64,000 bases of DNA from Ectobius pallidus (lineage: Eukaryota; Arthropoda; Insecta; Blattodea; Ectobiidae): NCBI GenBank assembly GCA_964059195.1, contig CAXKWD010000003.1, forward strand, positions 198,858,174-198,922,173, written 5' to 3'. The notes under the pieces are model-generated. The model was not told where the DNA came from. It saw nothing but the letters and a program-made list of their open reading frames with translations, and did no database searches. The translations under genes and the position numbers were made by a program. Positions 46,102-57,744 of the stretch are shown here, one piece after another; position 1 is the stretch's first letter; each line of letters opens with the position of its first letter.

Positions 46102-46374
46102 GATGATGACGATGATGAGTGTTCTGCCCGAAGGCAGGTCCAGACCCGGGACGAAGCCGTGGGGTGATGACCACGACTCGTCCGAGGTGATTCAGGCAAG
46201 GATGCTACCGCGGAGATTTGCCATTGCCTCTCGCGGGATGAGAATGAAAGGACACAACACAACACCCAGTCCTGAACCCAGGAAGGAAATTTTTCACTGC
46301 TGAAAAATCCCCGACCCGGCCGGGGTGCCAGGGTGGAAGGCAGTCACGCTACCAACTCACCCACGGCGGCGGAC
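46102..46374 (-). mobile_element. SINE (family S4) with 11-bp target duplication
   Basis: Flanked by AGTTATTTGGT at 46,091-46,101 and 46,375-46,385. The minus-strand head is GCCGTGGGTGAGTTGGTAGC (box A like). The body is GC-rich ('ccggccgggtcggggattt', 'ggcttcgtcccgggtctgg') and the tail is (ATC)n-like 'catcatcgtcatcatcacc'. The B box is degenerate. It sits in an A-rich 'AAAATGCC' region that continues on both sides. Confidence 0.85.
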
Positions 46375-46385
46375 AGTTATTTGGT

Positions 46386-47868
46386 ATATAAGGTTAAATG
46401 CAAACAGCAAACACAAATTAAAATTATAACAAGATGTATTTATTTATGCTTATTTAGAGTTATAATAATATTCAATGTAAGTAAATGCACAAAACTCTAT
46501 AAAATGCGAGAAAACACAAAATGAGAAAATAATAACTTCTATTATAAAATGGCCTAAAATATGAAATGTGGAAAAAAATACCGTAAAATGGCCAAAAAAG
46601 TACCAAATAATCACATAACATACTAAAAAAGAGCTAAAAATAAAAATTGGGGAAAATTATAAAAAAGACCTTAATAATTACAATTTTTATAAGCCAAGAG
46701 TGATGATCAGAATATCAGCACTAGTGGGCAAAGTCCATGATGTATCAATTAAATAAAGACATGTCATCAAGATCCGGGCCCTGCTTAAAAGACACATATT
46801 TTACCAGGAATTAGATCTTGATGAATGTAGCGGTATAATGCAGTCTCATTATATATATATATATAATTAAAACTATCATGAAATATATATCGCTGCGCCA
46901 TCCTAAAATAGCTAGTGCATTTCCTTTATGAGGTTACCTTTGGGTGTAAGTAAGAAAATAGATTTTGAACATGAAATAAGTTAGGTTCTTATAACCAATA
47001 CAGGAGCACCTTAAGTTATGTCATAGTCATAAATTTTCTCTAATCTGGCAATACTATAATCTTTTAACAACATTCGTCAATTTTTTTAATTAATGCGCTA
47101 GGTTGCTGAAAAGGTTAGCAAATTTTCTTAATAAAATTTAATGAATAATAAGATATGCAGAAGATTGATAGCTAGTAACTAGTGATTTTAATACACTGTT
47201 TTCTGGGAAGGGAAATTGACTACAGTTTTGCATAATGACTAGAAGGGTAGAGAGTCCGAAAAACGTTCACATGGGTGTATGTAATCTGCGCCACGGTTGA
47301 AACCGAATTTGAAATAGAATAAAAAATGAGATATATTAACTGCGCCACGGAGATGTTAACGCACTTCTCCAGTTCCAAACAAGTGCCTACATAAAACTAA
47401 GAAGTATTGAACAAGGGATATCTGTAAGAAGAACAACTAAAATAAATGACAAAATATTTTCGTCTACTCAAGTGGAGAGAACAATATGTAAACAATGAAA
47501 TTTACCTTTTGGTTTTATTAAGAAGGCGTCATATGAGAACAAAGTGCTCATGCAAAAAGTCTGGGTAGTGTTTTTAACAATTTTATAAGTGACGAAGCGT
47601 TCATGAAAAAGAAATTAGGGTGTTCACAACAGAAAAGTGTTTAGAAACCGAGTTGACAGCATCGAAACATTCAAAGAAAAAACACCAAAATGTAGGCCCA
47701 AGCTGGTAGTATCTGAGGAAGAGAAAAAGGTAAGAAGTGAAAGAACGAAGAGGTTTTGGGAAGAAAATAAGAGGAGATTAACCAGAAAGTCTTAGGTTTC
47801 ATACGGTCCACAACGGCCAAAGTCGGGGAAAAGAAGATGTAGTAGGCCTAGCCTATAATAATTGACAA
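46386..47868. other. Unassigned stretch with A-rich motifs and a possible exon-like frame
   Basis: 46,490-46,670 carries 'AAAATGGCC' words. At about 47,630-47,790 a plus frame reads FRNRVDSIETFKEKTPKCRP then LVVSEEEKKVRSERTKRFWE, a charged stretch without stops that looks coding but matches no family I know. It is likely the end of a mobile-element ORF. Confidence 0.35.
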
Positions 47869-48731
47869 TCTCTATATATATAAAAGGCTTTGTCCTGACT
47901 GACTGAATGAATGACTGACTGACTGATAGACTGAATGACAGGAATCAACGTACAGCCTAAACTATAACAGGTAGAGACTTGGAATTTTGACAGTACCTTC
48001 GTTGCATAATGTAGGTGTTCACTGAGAAAGGATTTTGAAAAATTCTGATTCAAAATGCCAAAAATTAAATTTTTTGAAAATACTTAATCCCTTTTTACAT
48101 ATAATTATCAATTCCAAATCACAGAATATATTGTTGCCAAATGGTATCAGGTGGGCCTGGAAAAAACAAATGAAATGCACTTTTGACAAATAAGAGAAGT
48201 TATCAAAATAATTCATGTTATAAATAAATATTACAGAATGAAATCCACTAAAATAATGGAATCACATAACTTTCTCTACCCTGGACATAGAGAAAACAAA
48301 ACGAGGTATGGTAATGTGTATATTATTATATTATATCGCAGGTTTTTGGAGAGAAAAGTATGAAAGTGATAATGCTTTCTGTTTAATTTCATCTCCAAAA
48401 CGGTTTTATGGTAACATAAGAGTGGGAAATTTCCCGCCTCGATATTACAATTTTATGTTACTGGAATTTCTGTTTCTTCTTATTTAAACCTCTACCAGGC
48501 TTGCTGTGCACTGTACAAGCGATGGGATGCAAAATTCTAGATCCTCTATGAGCCATAAAAAACTATATCAAGCGTTTTCTGAGGGAATAGTTTGAGTGTA
48601 ATAAGTCGTTCTTCCTATTTCAAATTATAAATGCCTATATAAGGACCTAGAATTTAAAATTGAAAATCCTTCATAAGTTAATTTCCAATTACAAAATACA
48701 AAACCCGGGCGACGCCGGGTCTTTTAAGCTA
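47869..48731 (-). repeat. REP1 element, copy D
   Basis: Inverted relative to copies A-C. It opens on the plus strand with 'tatatataaaaggctttgtcc' plus (GACT/GAAT)n and closes with ACGCCGGGTCTTTTAAGCTA. Confidence 0.88.
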
Positions 48732-48889
48732 GTAATAAACAAACGACAAGATTTAAGTATTTTATATTACTACTTTAATATTATGTTTTCTATTATTGTT
48801 ATGTATACTTTATTAATGAATGCCTCATAGCTAAGAAATTATGAGATTGCTTTGTCTGTAATGATGGAAAAATTAATTCTGAAGACAAA

Positions 48890-49285
48890 ATAGAGAAAAT
48901 GCAAGGAAAGTATGAACATTTCCTAAAAAATTACTCCATTATTTTCGGGGATTTCATTCTTCATTATTTATTTACACCAATGAATTATATCAATAGCTTC
49001 TGTAATTTGTCAAGCCCAGTATCATGCACATCCAAAGCCACCTGTGAGCACTGCAAACAATACATTGTTGTCATGAGAACTGAATTGCATTTGATGAATT
49101 CAGTATAATATTTTCAGGAATTATGTAGTTTTTCAAGGGAAGGGGTGGTTTGTTTGAATTTTAATGTTATTTCCTAGTTGAGGAGGATATGTGTGCAAAA
49201 TTTCGTGCAAATTGTCAAAGCAAATAGATTTGTATAGGAAACACACATGCATATATACATACTTTAATATTTTATATATTAGACA
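48890..49285 (+). repeat. 3' part of a REP1-related element
   Basis: Shares 'tgtcatgagaactgaattgc', 'attcagtataatattttcag' and 'tttcaagggaagg' with the minus strand of 8,700-8,900 and with 55,560-55,660. It ends 'tgcaaaatttcgtgcaaatt' and 'ttaatattttatatattaga'. Confidence 0.65.
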
Positions 49286-49729
49286 GCTTTCATTTGTTTG
49301 AGGGCCCAAATTATACATCCGAAGCCTGTATTATACATCAAGATTGTTAATTTGACGAATTTTCATTTAAAATTTTAGCCGAAGTGAAATAATCTCTCGA
49401 TTTATACTTACTCATACGTACTGACACGCTTTTCACTTGATAATGACAACATAAAATATATGTAAAATCATTGTTCGGTCAACGTACAAACAAATAGTGT
49501 AGATAATTCAAAGCAAATCATTAGAGCCCCACCTGCCAAAAAAAAGAACTCTTTTATAAATGTTCTGTGGAGGGGTGCTATAGGACTACTCCGCCTCCGA
49601 AAATTTAATTAGTCATAATTTTAGTAACAGGTTAGGTTATTATAAAACGGAAACTGTGACGATGCGTATGAATGACGTATTTACAGACTTGTGGTACGGA
49701 TTAGTAACCTAACCTTCCATTATTTAGTG

Positions 49730-50345
49730 CCGGTATGGTACTTTATGAGATTGTGTGGGGGACGGAAAAATGTCTGTCCGTCTGTCTGTCTGTGTGCCTG
49801 TACGCGCCATAACTCAAATAAGCTTTATCGGATTTTTATGAAACTTGGTATACGCATTTATAATGTCCATGGAAAGATGTCTATTGATATTCAACGAAAT
49901 CGGTTAGCCGGTACCGGAACAATGCCCTATTTAGTGCCTTTTATGGTAATATATAAGAAAGTCGCGATAACTCAAATATGCTTTATCGGATTTTCAAGAA
50001 ACTTCTTATATCCGTTTATAATGTACATGGAAAGACGTCTATTGATACTGGACCAAATCGGTTGACCGGTACCGGAGTAAAACCCAATTTAGTGTCTATT
50101 TTAAATACGCGGTAACTTAAATGCGCTTTATCGGATTTTCATGAAACTATATGTACGCATTCATAATGTCCATGGAAAGACGTCTGTTGATATTGGATAA
50201 AATCGGTTGACCGGTATCGGAGTAATGCCCAATTTAGTGCCTACTTTATGGTGATATATTATTAAGAATTTAACAAATGCAAATCTGTTATCCTGACAAC
50301 ATATCGATTTACATACTTCATATACGGCTTTGGAATAATTAGCCA
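49730..50345 (+). repeat. REP3, copy 2: three tandem units
   Basis: The same 'ggtatggtactttatgagat' head and (GTCTGTCC)n run as at 28,945. Then come units at about 49,810 (A form), 49,967 (B form) and 50,112 (A form), and the terminal 'taagaatttaacaaatgcaa' block. The 124-codon frame through it is a product of unit periodicity. Confidence 0.85.
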
Positions 50346-50639
50346 TGACACATTCCTTCGCATTTAAACTGAGACGTACGGTGATAATAACGAAGTAAAT
50401 TGGAAGATTTAATTATCAAACTATTCAGTGTTTATTTCGTTCATCAAGTTGAATACTGTTATATACAGAAGATATAGACTCTGGAATAATTAGGCCTACA
50501 AACATTAAGTGGAATTCTTCGCCAGTGTATTTTAGTGAAAATAAATTATTTGAATGGCATTTTAGATTGAGACAGTAATATTAAAAGTCATTCATGACAT
50601 ATTATGATCAATGTGGCTGTTTTCTGTGACTATTCCACT

Positions 50640-50930
50640 CATTATAGGATATATATCCATCTTGAATGTTACTATACAATAACAGTGGAAGCCCGGTCAC
50701 AAAAATCAGTAATTAGTGTGCCTCACAGTACTGCATATGACATAACTTGTCTGTCAGTGAGGAAGACCATTAAGGGCAATCAGTAATAGGAGAGAGGTTC
50801 CATCTGGCGCTGTGAAGTGAACTCTGGCTTAGCTCAGTTGGTACAGCTTTGTCACGGATAGCCAAAGGTCCAGGGTTAAAATCCCAGTGTCATAGGAATT
50901 TTTCTTCGTATAATATTCTCCTGTTTATAA
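50640..50930 (+). repeat. tRNA-like repeat unit, copy
   Basis: 'acaataacagtggaagcccg', 'gcctcacagtactgcatatg', 'gagaggttccatctggcgct' precede GGCTTAGCTCAGTTGGTACA and a damaged T arm 'ccagggttaaaatcccag', as at 22.4-22.65 kb. The T loop has TTAAAAT in place of TTCAAAT, so it is not a working tRNA. Confidence 0.75.
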
Positions 50931-51084
50931 TACTTGCCGTGCTCGAAGCAGGTTTGGGGCAAAGCCTGTAGTATAGAAAGGGAATCCGGGTGATAAGAAA
51001 CTTCGACCTCGATAATGAGACTGCGTCCAGCGCACGGATATCGTGTTTCAACAGCGCCATTTTAGGTTAATTTTGTGTCCACTT

Positions 51085-51377
51085 CAGGGGCGGATCCACG
51101 GGGGAGGAAATGGGGGAAATTTCCTCCCCCAAAATTTGTAACATTAAGCACAGAGTATTCAAACGGTCGGCCTTTTGATCAATTTTGTAAAGACAAAATA
51201 ACCCAAATACTTAAATTAAAGCAACGACATTCATTATTTTGAAATATATTTGTAATAAAATACTGAAATGTTCATTTTGATCTCAACTGTGTACTGGGAA
51301 TAATTAGTTTTTTTTATTAAAAACTTCCCTCTCTACTTTGGTTCCCCCATCAAAATGTCTCTCTGGATCCGCCCCTG
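51085..51377. mobile_element. hAT-type MITE with perfect 8-bp target duplication
   Basis: GTCCACTT at 51,077-51,084 and again at 51,378-51,385. The termini are CAGGGGCGGATCCA and its exact reverse complement TGGATCCGCCCCTG. The subterminal 'gggggaaatttcctccccc' is a hairpin. 293 bp, no coding. It has diagnostic hAT features. Confidence 0.93.
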
Positions 51378-51459
51378 GTCCACTTCTTCACAATTTTACT
51401 TATATTTAGAATTTTCGTACAAATACAAGATGCTTATGTATGGGATCTAAAACTGAAAC

Positions 51460-51618
51460 TACACTCCGTGGTGCTACATCCCTGAAGGTGTCTTGGTCTA
51501 CTACGGACCGCTGCGTCATCTATCATAGGCAGACGTCAGGATTGGGGAATGTGGTCAGCCGTTAATGATGGTTTCCATGACCGGAGTCGCTGCTTCTCTA
51601 TCAAGTAGCTCCTCAGTT
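51460..51618 (-). mobile_element. SINE family S3, copy 2, 3' half
   Basis: Reverse complement of the body of 44,645-44,965 ('caccacggagtgtagttt', 'gatgacgcagcggtcc', 'aactgaggagctacttgat'). It continues at 52,195 after an inserted SINE. Confidence 0.88.
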
Positions 51619-52182
51619 CTATTATATTTTATGCCCTTTAAGGCGGGGAGGCGGGGTGGGAACGCCCCTAAGCACCGCAGCCGTTACCGACTTATTGTAC
51701 CTACCTCCGGGATGGGATGAGTTGCGAGCCCACAGGCCGCCCCGGATCCGCAAAGCCCCCCGTGGGCCCCCAAGGAACTCCCCTACATCCAACAAGCCTA
51801 GTACCATGCCATGGGGCGCCACCCCCTGAGGTAGGCCTACCTCCAACCGGGAGCCCCATCAGGTTCGTGACACACACCACCAACAACCTCTTGACCACAA
51901 GCAGCGGGGAGAACGAGAGAGGCCCCCAAAGGGCTCTGACTGCCGAAGCAGACCCGATGCCAGAAGTGGAAACGGGATGAGGATGAAAAGGGGGGAAGGT
52001 GAGATGAAGTGGAGAGTGTTGGTGGAATGAAAGGGGGAAACGAGAGAACCCCGAGAAAAACCCCCTAAAGCACGGCTTCGTCCACCACGAATGACACACC
52101 CGCCGGCCCCGAGATTTGAACTCAGGACCGCAAGCATGCCAGACTCACGCGCTACAGCATGAGCTTATGCCGCGCCGGCATA
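51619..52182 (-). mobile_element. GC-rich tRNA-derived SINE (family S5) inserted in another SINE
   Basis: Flanked by AGCTCCTCAGTT at 51,607-51,618 and 52,183-52,194. The minus-strand head is GCGCGGCATAAGCTCATGCT, GTAGCGCG (box A region) with GAGTTCAAATCTC (box B), followed by 'ggggccggcgggtgtgtcat', a G/C-rich body and a short T/A end. At 564 bp it is the most GC-rich segment of the window. Several long open frames on both strands through it are composition artefacts. Confidence 0.9.
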
Positions 52183-52194
52183 AGCTCCTCAGTT

Positions 52195-52312
52195 TGAATC
52201 ACGAGTCTGAGTGCACCCCGTTCTAGACATCCCTGCCTCAGAAAAATCCGAGGAGGTATCGGGGATCGAACCCAGGCCGGATCTATAGTCAGCTACGCTA
52301 ACCATAAGGAAT
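52195..52312 (-). mobile_element. SINE family S3, copy 2, 5' half (tRNA-like head)
   Basis: The minus strand reads 'tatggttagcgtagctgact', GGGTTCGATCCCCGATAC, 'cctcggatttttctgagg', colinear with 44,655-44,790. With 51,460-51,618 it forms one SINE split by the S5 insertion. Confidence 0.88.
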
Positions 52313-52432
52313 TTATAGGTTCTAAAGAATAATACAACATCAAATTTGGTCTTTTTTCATGTTTTTGAAAATAATATATCACATCCAGTAGAGTGCTATA
52401 CTGTCTCCGAACTTTTATTTCAAGTTATTAGG

Positions 52433-53290
52433 TAGATTTCGAAGAAAAATCTACCTATTGCAATCGATACCATATCATGATTTTCGAAAAATTCTTTCAT
52501 ATCTTTAAGTTTCATGCCTCCCTAAGTACGAAACCACCGCCCGTTAAAAAAAAAGATATATAGTCCTATATAAGTGTTTAGAAGCACAAATAGGCCATAA
52601 GAGATAGACTAAACACTGAACCAGAAGCAACATTAGGAAGATCCCTCCCGGAATGGCTAAAATCAAGCCACCTCTCTCAGGAGAGAGGCCCGTGCCCCAC
52701 GGGGACTTTATGGGCTAATATTAATATAATATTATTTATATATAATATATATCTCTTTACACGCTAGTAGCCGTAATTTTGAAGATATTTGAACCAAATT
52801 TTATTATGTTATTTCTAGGCCCAATAGTTCGGAAAAGTTCCTTAATGAGCAAAATTGGCCCAAGGAGGGGGTCGGGGGAGGGGATTGAAATTTTGAAAAA
52901 TTTATATCTCGGCCCCTATGAAGTATAGAGGGAAACGTTGTTTGAATAAATAACTCCCTATGGAGTTCACAGTGACACCAACGATTCGGGGGTTTTGGGG
53001 ATACGAGTGGGGGTGGGGGTATGGAAATTCGAAATTTTTGAAACCACATCTTGTGGGGTATCGTTGAAAAGCTCTTGATGAGTACTTTACAATTCAATAA
53101 CTAGTCTCTCAATAGTTCTCATATAGGGCGAGATTTGAAAAAGTGGTCTTTCCTCTTTTTTGCAGTTATTATTGCGGGTTTGTCATGTCAAGGCTAAAGA
53201 AGAAGAGTGCTGCGAAGAAACAACAAATTAAACCAAAAGCACTTCGAAATCTACCTCAGCCTGTAGGCCTGCCTAAAGGGATTTTTTTTC
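52433..53290 (+). repeat. REP4 direct repeat, copy 1
   Basis: Colinear with 56,272-57,112. It starts AGGTAGATTTCGAAGAAAAA (hairpin with TCTACCT). Shared blocks include 'gaaaccaccgcccgtt', 'ggcccaatagttcgga', 'ttcacagtgacaccaacgat' and 'tgtggggtatcgttgaaaag'. A short frame from ATG at 53,185 reads MSRLKKKSAAKKQQIKPKAL then RNLPQPVGLP. Copy 1 has ~180 extra bases at about 52,562-52,745. Confidence 0.8.
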
Positions 53291-54339
53291 GGAAAAATAC
53301 TGTGAAGAGTAGTTATAGGCTGATCATCGTTTGCACATACCGAGGCTTGCGTGGCGAGCGTTACACCTTTGCGTAAGGCTGCAATCCCTGTAAAATTGTG
53401 TAATAGCCTACATTGTAAAGTAAGAAAGTTGTATTGTCCATGCTTAAGTTAAGTGTGTGTAACAAATTCTTAAGCCTAGCCCTAATTAGGCCTACACACA
53501 ATTTAAATTCACAACAGCCCATATCGCGTTTGGGTTAAGTCTATTTTAAGGCCAACTACTGATGGGAATCAGTTACCGTGTTCATGTTAATTTATATTCA
53601 TTTATATGATCAGGAAAATTTTTCGGCGATGTGTCATGGAAATCCAATCCGGTATTTAAAAACTTGGCTGACCAAGAGGTTTGAACAGAAACCAACAAAA
53701 TGCGAGTCCTTAAACATTTGGTTCCGTTTCTTCCAGTAATGTATTTATCAAATGGAAATCAGTTATGACAACAATACATCGTCTGGGAAGTTGCAATACA
53801 GTTAGCTTTGACAAATAACACTATCGTTGGTGCCTATTTAAGAAGGCCTTGTTCCAAAAAATCGTCTATCTACAAAATAATATAACAGCATTGTTCCCTA
53901 GTCCGAAAATCTGCACCGACTTCGACACCCAAAAAGAACACATGATGTTGTCGCGTGGATTTCCCCAGTGTTCCTGCTGTCATTCACGACTTCTTAAGTG
54001 AAGTAAACGTACTGTGGTACGTAATTGGCAACAATGTATTGGACTGCAGAAATGAGTGAATACGCCTAATTACCTTTCTATTCACTGATTGACAGGTAGA
54101 AGAGGATTAGGGTGGCAGGAGGTAGAGGCAGTTCTTGGAAAAATAGTCTTTTTAAGAAGTGGCACCTATACATTCCTTCTCATATGCTTATCAATCTTTA
54201 GACCTTTGTTCTTCCGTAAGCCCTCCGTAATGAATCGATCTGGAGCTTAACTCGGAAATCGATAAAAAAAATAATAACTTATTTTCTGCGTATCACAATT
54301 CTGTTCTATGAGGCTGTGGTCTTATCTCGTTTATTAATT
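53291..54339. other. Unassigned stretch including a duplicated segment
   Basis: 'gaagttgcaatacagttagc' at 53,786 and 'tcttccgtaagccct..aactcggaaatcgat' at about 54,209-54,263 recur at 54,641-54,775. They therefore flank the REP3 copy at 54.34 kb as direct duplicates. No gene recognised. Confidence 0.5.
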
Positions 54340-54640
54340 GCCACAATGGTAATTTATAAGATTCTGTGGGGGACGATAAAATGTCTGTTCGTCTGTCTGT
54401 CCTTCCGTGTGTGTATAAGCGCCATAACTAAATACGCTTTATCGGATTTTCATGAAACTTGTATATACGTTTATAACGTCCATGAGAAGAAGCCTATTGA
54501 TATTGGACCAAATCGGTTTACCGGTGTCGGATTAATGCCCAATTTAGTGCCCATTTTATGGTAATATATTATAAAGAATTTATCAAATGCACATCAGTCC
54601 TCAAGACAACATATTGTTTTACAGTGTGCATATACGGCTT
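54340..54640 (+). repeat. REP3, copy 3: single unit
   Basis: Head 'ggtaatttataagattctgt' and (GTCTGTCC)n, one unit ('ggaccaaatcggtttaccgg'), then the same terminal block 'aagaatttatcaaatgcaca' as copy 2. Confidence 0.8.
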
Positions 54641-54775
54641 TGGAAGTTGCAATACAGTTAGCTTTGACAAATAACACTACCCACATATTCCTTCACATAT
54701 GCTTATCGAACTATACCTTTGATCTTCCGTAAGCCCTGCTTAAAGAATCGACCTGGAGGTTAACTCGGAAATCGA

Positions 54776-55439
54776 TGCATTCATAATTGCAATTATCATT
54801 GATTAAACGAAAGCATTCTGACACTTTGTTATATGTGTTTATTTTTTGTGAATAAAAATTTCCTCTTCGTTGGATTATTCTGACTGTTGGAAGGCGATGC
54901 TGAGCTACCTGGCCGTTAGCCTAAAAACAAATAACTCTTCTCTGCAAGGCAATTTACAGTCAATTCATATTGTCTCCCAGTCACACTGTAACCTGACTAG
55001 CCAGTCACTCGCATCGCGGAGTGACTCTTATGCTTGTGGAAAGCGAAAATGCGCTGCCAAGAATGCGATTTGGATGTGGGCACGACACAATGCTCAGAAT
55101 TAGATCCTCATCTGCAATGTGACAGAGACACAACTAAACACTGAGCATCACTAGCCTTCTAGCTTGAAAATGTTTCGATACCTATCCATTTCTGCAATTC
55201 CTAGATTTGGTGTCTATATGTTTGTCTGTGAAGCAACTAGACGTGTGTTAACGGAAATTATTCGTACATACAGAACACAACTAATAGTAAGCTAACAAAC
55301 ACAATGAGTTAAACAGGTTGACCGATGTCCCCAGCATTATGTAGTATACTAGAAAATAGCCCAAAATGATGCTTAAATACGAAACTTACAGGTCTAGAAA
55401 CCTTAAGGCACTGACAATACATTTACAAAAGTCAGCGTT
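54776..55439. other. Unassigned stretch
   Basis: The 77-codon frame at 54,870-55,103 has no motif. Nothing else recognised. Confidence 0.4.
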
Positions 55440-55698
55440 CCTCAATTAGAATATAATTCGTTCTTCCAGTACGTAGATTTCAGAAATTAATTACATTGTA
55501 AGTTTTACGCAGTTCCAAAGCTACCTGTGAACACTGATATCGTTTCTCAAATGTTTGTTGACAGATGAATATGATGTGAATTTTATTTCATAAATTCAGT
55601 GTAATTTTCAGAAATTATATAATTTTTTCAAGGGAAGGAGTGGTTTGTTTGGCTTTTTGTTGTCCGCGATAATTCCAGGGTTAAATTATCAATGTATT
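55440..55698 (+). repeat. REP1-related 3' fragment
   Basis: Shares 'aaattcagtgtaattttcag' and 'ttcaagggaaggagtggttt' with 49.1 kb. It stops where the 'AGCTGGTGCCCGCGGCTTCG' head begins. Confidence 0.55.
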
Positions 55699-55930
55699 AT
55701 AGCTGGTGCCCGCGGCTTCGCCCGCCATTATTAATTGACTCCAGGATTATTAAGAATTTTTTTTTTAAATCTTTGTGGTTCAGAGCTATGTAAATTATAA
55801 GTAAAAATAAAATTAGAATATTTGTTCATTGTGTTCATTTCACTTAGGTCTTCTATAACAAAGAAACGGTTTTCCTAATTTTGTACTCCTCGTGAAAGTT
55901 TAGACTGCGAGAGACGAACATCGCCGAGTA
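55699..55930 (+). repeat. Head of the 'GCCCGCGGCTTCGCCCGC' repeat
   Basis: Starts 'tatagctggtgcccgcggct', matching 1,455 and 32,852 (reverse). It is truncated by, or grades into, the LINE fragment that follows. Confidence 0.5.
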
Positions 55931-56160
55931 TACCCAATGTCTCACGAAGTGAGTACGCTATTGAGGGCCGTTGAATTGTATAAGAGTAGATTATAATATT
56001 GACGATGTCATTAGGCAATGTCAAGAACATTTTAAAATCGATGACGAAGTCTTCATCACCTTACAATTCGCAGACAACAGAGTGATTTTTAGCAATTCGG
56101 AGACGAATTACAAATTATATTTACTCGGACTTACTTACTTCAACTTACTAAACTTATGAT
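55931..56160 (+). pseudogene. LINE reverse transcriptase fragment with mutated FADD box
   Basis: Frame 55,971-56,159 reads YNIDDVIRQCQEHFKIDDEV then FITLQFADNRVIFSNSETNY. IDD plus LQFAD-RVIFSNSE is the palm segment of the LINE clade also present at 17,901 (LFADDQVI). The second catalytic Asp of the FADD box reads N here. A severely truncated relic. Confidence 0.75.
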
Positions 56161-56271
56161 CAGAAAACAATGCAATGTCTTTTGAGGGGACCAACCAAAT
56201 TTTTGTTTTATCACAGTAGAATATATCAAGACTATTCCATAAATAAACTGTAACGGATTTTGCAAATAGTC

Positions 56272-57112
56272 ATTATTATTAGGTAGATTTCGAAGAAAAA
56301 TCTTCCTATTGCAATGGATACCATGTCATGATTTTCGAAAAATTCTTTCATATCTTTACGTTTCATGCTCCCCTAAGTACGAAACCACCGCCCGTTCAAA
56401 AAAAAAAAAAAAATGTGTGATATATATATATATATCTTTACACGATAGCGGCCGTAATTTTGAAGATATTTGAACCAAATTTTATTATGTTATTTCTAGG
56501 CCCAATAGTTCGGACAAGTTCGTTAATGGGCAAAATTGGCCCAAGGGGGTGGTCGGGGGAGGGGGTTGAAATTTAAAACATTTATATCTCGGCCCCTATG
56601 AAGTATAGAGGGAAACTTTGTTTGAATAAATTAGAGTACTCCCTATGGAGTTCACAGTGACACCAACGATTCGGGGTACTAGTGAGGGTGGGGGGATGGA
56701 AATTCGTATTTTTTTTGAAACCACGTCTTGTGGGGTATCGTTGAAAAGCTCTTGATGAGTACTCCACAAATCAATAAATAGTTTCTTGATAGCTCTCATA
56801 TGACGCGAGATTTTAATGTTTGAAAATAATAACACTTAAAAGAATTATTATAATATCATAATTTTGTCTTGTTTAGCGGCTTTGCTAATTTTATTCATTG
56901 CTAATCTTGTGCACGGCCTCCCAGAATATTATATCCTATTCTTATTGTCAAAACAAATGATTGTAGGCTCTTCCTCTTTACCGAATTCAGTTCTTATTAC
57001 TGCAGGTTTGCCATGCCAAGGCTAAAGAAGAAGAGTGCTATGCAGCGACAATAAATTAAACCAAAAGCACTTCGAAATCTACCTCCGCCTGTAGGCCTGC
57101 CTAAATGGATTT
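56272..57112 (+). repeat. REP4 direct repeat, copy 2
   Basis: See copy 1 at 52,433. The corresponding short frame starts at 57,013 (MPRLKKKSAMQRQ) and then meets a stop. It lacks the ~180-bp extra segment and instead has A and (TA) runs. It carries ~190 bases of unrelated sequence at about 56,815-57,000. Confidence 0.8.
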
Positions 57113-57254
57113 TTTTACTTTGTTGTCAATATTCCGTCAGCCATAATATTACGGAATACTAGAAAATGAACAGTCCACGAATCGATTAGTTGAATCGATC
57201 CCAGTTCCCAATGATACCAATAGTGTGGTGTATGTTTCCTATAGTTTCTAGTGC

Positions 57255-57744
57255 TTTAACAATGGCTAGTTCTTCTGCTTGCTATTTGAAAAGTTGTGAT
57301 TTAGTTTATATTGAAGTTGATGAGAAATATGATTGTTTTCCATTACGGCCACTCCTGCGCCTACCCCTCTGTCGCATTTGCTGCCATCTGTATAGATTTC
57401 AAGTGTATAAACTATATTTTGTGCTTTTTCTTCTATCATGATGGTGACAGCAGGATGGTTCCATTCTTTATAATTCTTTGCAGCATCCAATTCATGGTAT
57501 TTTTCGAGCTCTTCAATTTTCTGTCTGTATCTCACTGCTGTTTTTAATTCTATAATTATCGGAGTGATTCCTGGGATGTTGTGCGGTAGGCCTTAGCTAC
57601 CTTAATATTAACCAATCTCTGCACCCTCTTCAATTTCATTGCCTTGCTACCTTTACAGGCATAGTCGATCCATACCGAAGCTGCATAGCCTATGACAATA
57701 AGGGAAATATTGCCCCCTGATATATCGTCTGCAATACATCCTGT
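57255..57744 (-). pseudogene. LINE with RNase H domain, 3' segment
   Basis: Minus strand 57,535-57,266 contains YTLEIYTDGSKCDRGVGAGV, the start of a LINE RNase H domain (first catalytic Asp in YTDGS). Upstream on the minus strand, SVWIDYACKGSKAMKLKRVQ and RLVNIKVAKAYRTTSQESL form the linker after the reverse transcriptase, as in R1/I-type elements. The RNase H domain is cut after ~50 residues near 57,260. It is continuous with 58,259-58,408 once an insertion is removed. Confidence 0.85.

Noticed and set aside
51619..52137. Overlapping open frames of up to 132 codons on both strands
   Set aside because: They lie in a GC-rich SINE with target duplications. High GC and few stop codons explain them.
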